Below are positions 55,276-64,000 of a stretch of DNA of 64,000 nucleotides, piece after piece. This DNA comes from Glebionis coronaria (lineage: Eukaryota > Streptophyta > Magnoliopsida > Asterales > Asteraceae). The notes under the pieces are model-generated. The model was given only the letters and a program-made list of their open reading frames with translations. It was not told where the DNA came from and ran no database searches. Position 1 is the first letter of the stretch, and every line of letters begins with the position of its first letter. Location of the stretch: NCBI GenBank assembly GCA_025667525.1, contig CM046878.1, positions 574,286,868-574,350,867 on the forward strand. The letters are read 5' to 3'. Position numbers and translations under genes: made by a program.

Positions 55276-55714
55276 CAATGAGTGTTAAAAAAACAAGTGT
55301 TGGTTTGAAGTTTTAAAAAGGGAAAATTAATAATCATATTACTCATGATTTTTTACTGGATCTTAAATTAAACACGAGAAGCCCATCGATGCAATGTAAG
55401 AAAAGTAACGACTCATTTCAAAAACTAATCACACAATTACAGGCGGGGATACCCTAGGTTCACGTGAACCTGATACATGTTAGTCATATAACATAAATGT
55501 ACGGCCAAAAATCTCGATTTCTTCCGAATTGATCTGATTCAAAATTTTGTGTCGCACAAATACATGTCCTTTAGATATTTTTATGTATAAAGTTTGATGG
55601 AATAAAATGCAGCTCTTGATTCAAAAGTACTACCATTTATATGTTACATTATATTAGCAGAAAAAAATATATGTTATCTTGGTTAAGTTGCCATTAAATG
55701 CTTAGAGTGTTTTA
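55276..55714. other. Intergenic region, nothing recognised
   Basis: AT-rich, no ORF or RNA gene seen. Confidence 0.4.
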
Positions 55715-55930
55715 ACTACTACCAAATGATCTAGTGGTAAGGCGTCTACCCTTCTCACATGAGATATAGGGTTTAAACCCCAACTTTGTACCACATTTGG
55801 GAGCGGCTAGGAAAATGGTCAAAATCGGTCACGGTGAGTTAGGTTGTATACATGTGATTACAAACTCATCATATACCCTTTAAAACGAGTAGACTCTTTA
55901 CCGCGAGGATTGTACCATTAGTTTTTATCA
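55715..55930 (+). mobile_element. SINE-like element (tRNA-type A and B boxes)
   Basis: An A box-like TGATCTAGTGG (about 55728-55738) is followed 39 bases later by a B box-like GGTTTAAACCC (about 55769-55779). The phrase CTAGTGGTAAGGCGTCTACC is typical of tRNA-derived plant SINEs. No clear tail or duplication was found, so a tRNA relic is also possible. Confidence 0.5.
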
Positions 55931-56290
55931 ATTTTGAATTTTAGGACTTTGAAACTGAACTTCATAACCTAATTCCTATGCGAAATGGATGAACTACAAG
56001 TTCTTTGAGCAGTACGAGCCACACATGACATAGATTTAGGTTGCTTTGAGATTCCAGGAAGATTTTCTAAGTACAATGTAGAATTCTTTATTGTTCTTCC
56101 TTTATATTTCAAGGTGTCAAAATTGAGATGATGGACTTAAAATAGATGCATTGAGGTGTAAATGTGGTTATTTGCTAGTTGAAATGATACTTTTCATAAT
56201 GTACATCTTTTAAGATATAGATTGATAACATACGGATAAGACCAACAAATTCTATGTAAACACCATGTTATAGTGTAGTATTTTTTTGGT
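55931..56290. other. Intergenic region, nothing recognised
   Basis: AT-rich without any clear feature. Confidence 0.35.
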
Positions 56291-56755
56291 AATGGATTGA
56301 TGCAGGAGTATTATTTGTCTGGTGATCTATGTCTTTTATATAGTTTATTTAAATAATGCATGAGCATTATATTTATGTCTGCTGAAGATTATTTTTATGT
56401 CTATATTTTATTTACTTTTCTTATTTTAGTTTCGAGAATAATTTGTTAAATTATTCTCCAAGTTAAGTTTAGCCTATAAAATAGGGCTTGGGGTTGTATT
56501 CAGTTTTGAGTTATGAATAAAAAATACAGACTTTTAGTCTTTTGTTAATTGACTTAATCCCGAATTAGGGTTTACTGTTCGATTTTCGTCCTAATAATCG
56601 GTATTCGTATGAATCAACGATTGTTGGAAGAGTTGTTTCTGGTATTCTTTGGAATCAACAGATCCAATTACTTATATTTATCTTTGCTTTTTTTTTCTAC
56701 ATCATGGATGATTTAACCTCCAGGAAAGTTTATATATCAAAGGGAACTGTGTTTA
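56291..56755 (+). mobile_element. Probable LTR fragment or solo LTR
   Basis: CCTATAAAATAGGGCTTGGG (about 56474) is a TATA box and start context. ATGAATAAAAAATACAGAC 40 bases later is a poly(A) signal, and the sequence ends TTTTTCTACA (about 56701). This order fits an LTR promoter-R-U5. No partner LTR or duplication is visible. Confidence 0.45.
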
Positions 56756-57753
56756 GATAACCATAAGATCCAACCTCTAGGAGAGCCTCAAGACCGATAC
56801 TGTAAAACCCGCATACTTTTACCATGAACAGTACATCTATAATCGTACGTACAGGATTAAAACTTTCCTAATAACATGGAAACGTACCATAAATATTATA
56901 TACAAGAATTACGTACGTGTTATTACACGATAAGTATTAATTACGTATTACTACACGATAATTATTAACAATAATAATTATAATCACGAACAATAATAAT
57001 TATAATCATAAACATAAAATCATGAACAGGAAATCACGAACAGATAATTGTGTAATTACGTAATTATTAATAAGACGAATGTCGTTACGTACTAACAATT
57101 ATAATAACAAGGATAATTAATAATTACGCAGCACGTAAACACGAATACTTAACATGGTAATTATTATTACCTCGTATATTAAATTACACGACAAGAAATC
57201 ACGTATGTAATGTTCACTTTTAACATGTATAACAATAAATATGAGAATTCACGACGCTACACACGAACACGCGTACGTTTATTAAGCAATTAATACAAAC
57301 GAATAGGGAGAAAGTATAAGGGCCAATCTAGACAAGAAGGAAAGTTATATGACTTGGGCTCAAGGCCCAAGTGTGTGTTGTGGCCGTGTATACCAAAACA
57401 GACGGGGAGTAATTGCATTTTTGGACAAAACACAAAATCACATAAAACCCTAAAAACAAATCCTTTCAAGCCGCCACTTTCCTTTTCTTTTTATTGCCGT
57501 GGGTTTTTCATCACCACGAACAAGCAAGAAGTCGTGGCCTTTTTAATACAAGAAGATTCAAGATGGACGTGTGATCTACTTCTTTTTCCTAAACCCTAAA
57601 AACAAGAAGGTAATTTTTAACCTCTTTTTTTACTTACTTTTCCATGGGGGATTAATCAAAAAACCGAGTAAAAACAAATCATAAAATGTTATAAGACATC
57701 AGAATTAACAATGGTTGTGGGTGTAACATGGTTTTTAGTCGGATTGCACACTA

Positions 57754-57983
57754 ACCGAGAGTCTTAGACTCTCGGTGGCCCTTTTTCTCCATCAGCCGCA
57801 GCCCCTGCTGACAGCAGGGGTGCGTTTGCCTTAACAGTGGCAGAAACGGCCTAGCAGGCGTAACCACTGGCTGCGGCCAGTGGTGGGTTTTAGGCTAACA
57901 GTGGGAACCGAGAGCCTATGCTCTCGGTGGGTGTTTTAAACTAGCAGGGGAAACCCAGAACTGCCAGGGGAAAACTGGCAGTT
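57754..57983. other. Cluster of five perfect stem-loops in the gypsy LTR
   Basis: Arms: ACCGAGAGTC (57754-57776), CCCCTGCTG (57802-57820), ACCACTGGC (57863-57884), ACCGAGAGC (57907-57928) and AACTGCCAG (57959-57983). Each is followed by its exact reverse complement after a 1-7-base loop. The spacing is 27-45 bases. Confidence 0.9.
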
Positions 57984-58651
57984 AGGGGTGTGTTTGGTTT
58001 TGAGTAATAAACAGATTTAAGGGCTGTTTGGCAATGGGTTTAAGGGGCACTTTAGGGGGCTGTTTGGTTCGGCTTATATATGAACACAATACGATTTTCA
58101 CGGGATTCCATGGGTTCGATTTTCGGCGCATTTTTTTATAAACTAACACATGGGTTCGGGTATTATTTTTACAAGTTATTAGCCTTAACAAGTATATTAA
58201 TTTACAAGGTAAATAAAATTAATAAAACACGACTTATAATTACGAGATTATTTATTTACGAGTTTAATTAAATTAATTGACATGTTACTTAATTAATTTA
58301 ATTATGACTTAGGTTATTATTATTATTAATAATACATGGATTTTAACCTAAGTATTTATTATTTATATTGGACTATAAGTTAATTAATTAAGTATTTTAA
58401 CATGCCGTATAATTAATTAATTTACATAACTTAGGTTATTTTAATACTAAACATTAATACATGTTTTAACCTAAGTATTTATACCTTTATTTAATTAAAT
58501 CACGATATATTTAATTAAATACTTCTAACCTATAGTTTATTTAATTTACATGTAATAATTAATAAAATATACTTTATAATCTCATGGCTTAGAATATTAA
58601 TCAGATAACACTTAGCTTATATTATTAGCTTAATTAACCAGCTTATATCTA

Positions 58652-58825
58652 ATTATGGAAACTTTCTATTTTTAGAAACTTAAGGCAGCTAATCTATTTA
58701 TGGAAATTTCTATTTTTAGAAACTTATCTATTTTAAGTAGTAATTCTATTTTTGGAAACTTTCTATTTTGGTAACTTTCTATTTTTTTGAAACTTTCTAT
58801 TTTAGGAAACCTGCTATTTTTGGTA
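58652..58825 (+). repeat. Degenerate tandem repeat CTATTTTTGGAAACTTT
   Basis: Seven or eight variants of TTTCTATTTTTAGAAAC in a row within the LTR. Confidence 0.75.
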
Positions 58826-60052
58826 AGTACTTATTCTTACACAAAAAGTATAATAATACATGAAATACAAGAAATACTTAATCAGAATAGACAGAATATA
58901 TGATAACCACAGTATTAAGCTTAAAACAGTAAAAACATGACGTGAACTTATAAAGTAAGCTAAGACATAATATTAAACCATTTACGTATTCAGTAATCAG
59001 ATACTTATATACGTATGTATTTATGTAGCATTAGTGATACCGAAGTAGGACTCACTTCTGTTCGTCTTCTTCGTTCACTGGACATAAGGTACGGATTCCC
59101 GTCCTTTCAGTATGGACATTCTTTCCTTATTAGGATTCCCCGTATACAGCCAACTGTTTTCCCGTAGTATAAGTTACGTGTTTGATTGCTTATGTTTAAT
59201 TAAGAATACCTATAGCCATATACATGCATGACCAGTTTCACCTAGTTATGGAGGTACCATAACCATAACATTAGAGGAACTGATGTTATGACTTCACCAC
59301 GGCGGAGTGATTGCTCGTGGCGTCCCTTCAGCTTTTGGCCATTTATATTATATTTATCATGTGGGGCGTATGGGTGCATCCTAGTTACATGTTTTCAGTC
59401 AGGATTTCATGGTGAATGTGGTGTGTGCCTTGCATCCTTCACAAGGAGCTGATCCCTCCTACCCAAAACCAGTATATTAAATTAGAGGCAGCCCCTCTAA
59501 TTTGCATGATGGGGTCACCCCTCCAAGTATTCATGCACGGTGGATTTTTATGACCTATATTGGCTAATGGTAAAATATGTTAAACAGTTTTCATAAGATA
59601 AACATAAGGCTTTTCGAACTATAAAACCAGTTTTATGAACATGTTCCAGGTTTTCCAGGACTTATACATTTCCGCTGCTATTAAGTCTCTATTATGTTTT
59701 AGTCACTTATACTATGTCTATATCCGTGCACTGAGTGTTTTGCTCAGCCGTTACTTTTCTTTCCATGTCCCAAAACGACAGGTACCCTAGGAAAGACTCG
59801 AGCATTTGGAAGACGTGCATAGGATGGAAGCTGCTAGAGACTTCTTTTCCTTTTTGCCTTCATTTACTTATGCTTGCTTAGTCTTTCATTCATTTCTTTT
59901 ACCTTATTATGTTTTGGGCTTATGTTTGGGAACCGATGTTTGATTCCGGTTGTCCCTATGGTCATGTAATGTTTTAGACATTTATCCTTGTATGCTTTGA
60001 TGACACGCCATAATTACGCGTGACATTCCATTTATCAAAATGGGGTGTTACA

Positions 60053-62538
60053 ATTATGGTATCAGAGCCAAGGCTTCGACCTGTAGGCTCTAAAACTTGA
60101 CCTGTGACTAGTGGGTAGTCACCAGGAGCTTCCTAAGCCAACGTTTGTTAATCTACGTATTGATGTTTTCAGCTCATTGTTGTTTTAACCATGATGTTTC
60201 AGCACCTTGAGGTTTTAACCTTGATGTTTTCATCGATATTGTTTTACTAATATGGATGGACAACCGTCATTCTTATTTAGTTATGTGTCATTGTTTCATG
60301 CATGATGTTCCTCGTGAACTGTGACTATGTGGACTAAACCTCAATAGTTCATAATTAGTCACATAAAATTTTTTTTGATAAGTTTTGACAGATAAGTTTC
60401 ATTCATTTATGTTTCATGTATCATTGTTGCAGGGATTATGACTAAGTAATGGTTGGTACAGGACTGGCCCTATTTAGTCGCATGTGCTTTTATCGAAACT
60501 TTTAACATTGGGACCGACCCATAGGCGTCCGCTCGCCATGTCTTTTGTTTTGGAACCGACCCATAGGCGTTCCCTCGCACATATAAAGGTTTTTATAAAC
60601 TACATTACGCATTCATGCACTGTTTTCATGCATAATATTTTTCTCATGATTTATTGGCATAAATTTTTTTTCATGTCCCCTCATAAGTTACTATGTTTTT
60701 ATGTCAAGTATGTTTTCATACTGTCATGGTTAACTTCGGTTTCATGCTGATTATGTTATACACTCCTTTATGATAGATCGTTTTATGTTCCTTCATGATA
60801 ATTCCGTCTTCATGTTGATTACGTCTTACGCCTCTTTTGTTATTTATGCTTTCACGCAAGACATTGTTGGATTTCATTGAATTCTGCTTTCATGATAGTC
60901 ATGGTTGGTTTTCATTGATCATGCTGTCAGGAAAATCATCGTTGAATTTTGTGTAACCACACTTTAGCGTTTCTCTATGCAATCAGAATGAGGTATATAC
61001 TGGCATTGCCAGGTTATCATGATGGTTTTTCCTAACCGTTTAACCGAGATACTTTCCTTAAATCATGATAAATGATCGACCCCATACCGATCATTTCATG
61101 TGCATTCCACGTGTACTCCACGTACCGTATTTCATGTGTATTACACGTACCTTAATCCATGTATATTCCACTTACAATACTTCACGAGTATTCGCTAGTC
61201 GATTCTGAATCACCTCAGGCGTATTTTCAATTGCTGATATTCTACAAGATTGCTGATGCCGCTCATAACTTGGAGATGTTACTAAAGGTTGATGCTGCTG
61301 ACATTCGGAGACGCTACGAGATGCGGATGCTGTTCACAACCTGGAGATCCTACAAGACGAAGACAAAGGCGTCAGAGCAAAGCAATTGGACGAGAAGATG
61401 CTTCACCATCAGAAGATTTCCATCAATCATTGTCCCTAATTCTTAGTTACATGTCACACGTCATTCGGCTGTCATTTCAGCCATATGAGTGCAAACCGGT
61501 ACCAGCCGGCCACTCAGCTGAATAGTTACATGAATCACGGTCATGAGAATGACCGTCATAGAACTGATAGACAGGAAGATAGTAACCACTACTATGACAG
61601 AAACTATCCTAGAGATCGCAACCGAGGCTCCGACCGCGGACGTGATCAGACATACAAATGATCAGTAGTCCAACAGATCCGCCAAGTCTGGCATAATAAC
61701 CTAATATTGTAGTTCTATTGTTTTATGTCTCGAGACACATGTCAGGACATCAGTCAAGACACATGTCTTACGTATACTTTCAGAAGACACATGTCAAGAC
61801 ACCAGTCAAGACATATGTCATGCTTATAGTTCCAAGACACGAGTCAAGACACATGACTCACGTCCAACTATGGAACATTTCTATGAAGTCCAGGGTACCC
61901 TCCAAGGGTATATCCACTTTGTTGTTCCATGTATTAATTAGGCCACAAGAATTTCAATACCATTACCGGCACATCAGTGAGAACTGTCACGATGTCGATG
62001 TCACTTTCATTTCTTTCACCATATTTCATATATTCATGACCATGAAGGACGCCTTTCGTATTCCCACGTATACGAAGGTTTTCCTTCAGATTAATGATGA
62101 GATCCAAGCTGCTAACGCATTTCCTCGGACAGACACGAGATGAATTTTATCCTAATTATGGACTATGAACAGCACACCATGCTACGATTCATAATTATGT
62201 ACAGTAATGTTCAGGCTCCTGAATACATTCAGCTTGATTTTCCATCAGGAAAATCTGTACAAATTATCTATTCTTACAAGCATGTGCGTTGTTAGCCATG
62301 GTCGCTAAAATTTTCTAACTGTCAGTAAGACACGAGTACTTAAGTCCTTTTACGCATAGCCAGTTGATTTTTTTTCAAAATCTTCCCATATATTCTAGAA
62401 GAACCTTCAAGGAGAAGAACAGTACCATGAGGTTATGTGTCGACTACCTTCGATTTAAAGAAATCACCATTCATAACCGTTATGATAAAACCTAATAGAT
62501 TCGGATCTTTAAGCTGCTAGGCATGATTATCATTCATA
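60053..62538 (+). mobile_element. Decayed internal region of the gypsy element
   Basis: It starts with the primer site TGGTATCAGAGCCAAGG. No ORF is intact. A gag-like RNRGSDRGRDQTYK tail occurs at about 61620-61660, and at about 62425-62490 the frame reads TMRLCVDYLRF-KEITIHNRY, a clear Ty3-gypsy RT segment. The RT is then cut by the next element at 62539. A GACACATGTC-type repeat fills 61727-61863. Confidence 0.7.
61727..61863. repeat. Repeats of AAGACACATGTC
   Basis: About eight near-copies of GACACATGTC or GACACGAGTC spaced 10-25 bases apart inside the decayed gypsy internal region. Confidence 0.8.
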
Positions 62539-64000
62539 TGATTTAACATAGCGGAATTAGAACAATAATCATGAACAAGGTGTTGTGGACAAGATGAATT
62601 TTCCCAAACGTTACTTGTATTATTAAACACAAATAACACCTAGACGTGTATACATTGAATCCCACGTCTAGACACACGAATTGCTTGTAGGTTACATTGT
62701 GAATGATTGTTATGAATAAAACCTACGCAGGGTATGTGTTTATATACTACACATAAACCTTTGTTACAAGGAAACTAAATAAGATATTCAGTAAATAATA
62801 TTCACTAAATAAGATATTTACTAAATCTTCTATTCTTCTTGCAATATATCTTCTACAAGTTTGTCCACCGGCTTGTAGAATCTTCTCTTGTCAGATTTAG
62901 TCCTTGTCTTTTAGTTTTGACACATCAACTCATAATACTTCATATTTTCGACCCAACAATCTTCCCCTAGTTGATGATGTAAAAGCCTTTTGTATATGGT
63001 ACATGATCTTCAAATTGCATCCCCTTAAGTATAGCACATATTCTTCCCCTTTTTGACACATCAATAGGGAATATGTGAAAGTATCCAATCTTGAAAATTC
63101 TCCAAAAGTAGCTCTATGTAATGATCTTGAAGAAAAATAAATACAATAATCTTGATGTAGAAGTAGAATAACCCAAACCTATGTTCCATGTCTTGTACTA
63201 TCCATGTGACTCCAAAACTCACGGCTATAATGAGTAGACTATAAAACTCACGGCTATAATGAGTAGTCTCTTGACAAAAAGAGTTCTCTAGCAAATATGA
63301 GCATAGAGCGTCTTAAGAAAAATCTCATACCTTTGCTACCTTTTTATCAAGTTCGTTGTCACAAATTAAAAGAACCTTCAAAAGTAATGATGACCAGACA
63401 CAACTTTTAAGATATGATAGAACACAAACTTCGCGAAATTCTTCTTCGAACATCAAACTTATTATAATAATTCTTCCCCTTAATCATATACGTCTTCTAA
63501 AAATATCCGAGCCATAAATATCAAAACGATATTCTGAATAAAATAGAGATTCCATGTACCTTCGTGTGTAAATACCTCGTTTTGTGTGCCAAAACGCAAC
63601 CAATAAACCAAACAGCAGCTTTTCTTCCTTTATCCGAGATCCTTCACTGTCCAAGATCCCATCAGTATGTGTTGACATATCTCTGACAACACATCATTCT
63701 GTCAGCGCTTCTGTCAGCGTCTGACTTATTCCTATCAGCGTCTAATTCTGTCAGCGGCTGACTTACACCCGTCAGCGTCTCGATTACAAACGTCAGCGTC
63801 TTCGAAAACATATACTCTGTCAACGGCTCAACTCAGCCACTTACACTATCTGTGGCTACAAAACTTCAACAGTGGGCAAAATGTGTTTAACAAACCCCAT
63901 ATCCATGTCTTCTGTTGCTAAAAACATAACCTCATGATCACCTTTTCCTTCCTTTGTAGCATGTCATGGGACCATCACAAACAAACAACTCACGTTGTTT
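62539..64000 (-). mobile_element. Copia-type LTR element in minus orientation, running off the window
   Basis: An LTR of 420 bp (62539-62958) begins TGTTGGGTCG on the minus strand and is preceded there by the polypurine tract AACTAGGGGAAGAT (62973-62959). The element has inserted into the gypsy RT. The visible internal part (62959-64000) is non-coding apart from short open frames. A GTCAGCGTCT repeat lies at 63697-63830. Confidence 0.65.
63697..63830. repeat. Degenerate tandem repeat of GTCAGCGTCT
   Basis: About eight units built on TCAGCG(T/G)CT, spaced 10-23 bases. They lie in the internal region of the copia-type element. Confidence 0.8.

Larger units (their letters stand above)
56801..60052 (+). 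repeat. Long Ty3-gypsy-type LTR (3252 bp)
   Basis: Starts TGTAAAACCC and ends GGGGTGTTACA (a TGTAA/TTACA inverted end). It is followed by ATTA and TGGTATCAGAGCC, a Met-tRNA primer site at about 60057. Both its length and the primer site fit Tekay/Del-type chromoviruses. It has a cluster of five hairpins at 57754-57983 and a CTATTTTTGGAAAC tandem at about 58652-58825. Confidence 0.75.

Noticed and set aside
57354..57599. 81-codon ORF in the gypsy LTR
   Set aside because: It lies in a probable leader of the LTR, with no domain; the 'CACAAAATC/AAACCCTAAAAAC' words are UTR-like.
61159..61525. Two overlapping ORFs in the gypsy interior
   Set aside because: Different frames of the same decayed gag-like region; neither reads as a protein over its length.
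63697..63830. CRISPR-like array
   Set aside because: Units are short, degenerate and unevenly spaced, and the DNA is from a plant.

Overview
The window looks like plant nuclear DNA, AT-rich and with spliced genes. It is most likely from the daisy family (Asteraceae), perhaps tribe Anthemideae. That placement is inferred from three things recalled, not searched: a LINE whose ORF1 begins with an RRM domain, a retrotransposon ORF that opens with a Cys-rich 'CVGCGRRLYG' segment, and a kinase plus phloem-protein-2 (PP2) gene of a type common in that family. Most of the window is transposable elements, many nested, and several have boundaries fixed by exact target-site duplications (TSDs).

Left part (1-5798): the end of a Ty3-gypsy-type LTR (1-288), a decayed LINE 3' end (about 331-2030), an inverted-repeat MITE (2083-2470), an intronless gene for a protein of three VPS4/SKD1-type MIT domains with no AAA ATPase (2900-3778), and a PIF/Harbinger element (3982-5723, TSD TAA) that carries only the Myb-like ORF1, broken by one nonsense codon.

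Middle part (5799-34646): one Mutator-like element (MULE) of 28.8 kb with long terminal inverted repeats and a 10-bp TSD (TTAAAGATTT). Its transposase gene (from 6362 to 27011) is decayed and split by a nonautonomous LTR retrotransposon in minus orientation (8274-25164, TSD GGCTG). That element is itself split by a Ty1-copia-like, pol-less LTR element (10569-20109; LTRs of 1593 bp each) with three ORFs of its own. Beyond the transposase, the MULE carries a two-exon unknown gene on the minus strand, a CACTA transposon (28496-33719, TSD TGA) that contains a Tourist-like MITE (32485-32865), and a GRF-zinc-finger-like ORF beside the right TIR.

Host-gene part (34657-47357): an F-box/LRR/FBD gene on the minus strand with four exons and an apparent frameshift, a truncated copy of a kinase-gene 5' end (38330-38532), and an 11-exon gene on the plus strand (39693-47357). 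The 11-exon gene can be joined in frame and encodes pseudokinase, active-looking kinase, pseudokinase, PP2 and PP2, about 1.4 thousand residues. Its 3' flank was hit by a full-length antisense LINE (47438-53160, 18-bp TSD), and just beyond by a second Harbinger element (53291-55272) with a decayed DDE transposase.

Right part (55276-64000): intergenic sequence with a SINE-like tract and a probable LTR remnant, a 3.25-kb gypsy LTR (56801-60052) with five hairpins in a row, a decayed gypsy internal region with an RT remnant, and a copia-type element in minus orientation (62539 to beyond the window) inserted into it.

Only the MIT gene, the F-box gene (possibly broken) and the kinase-PP2 gene are candidate host genes. 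The PP2/kinase gene fits a family of cytoplasmic, lectin-like signalling or defence proteins. Everything else is transposon biology.
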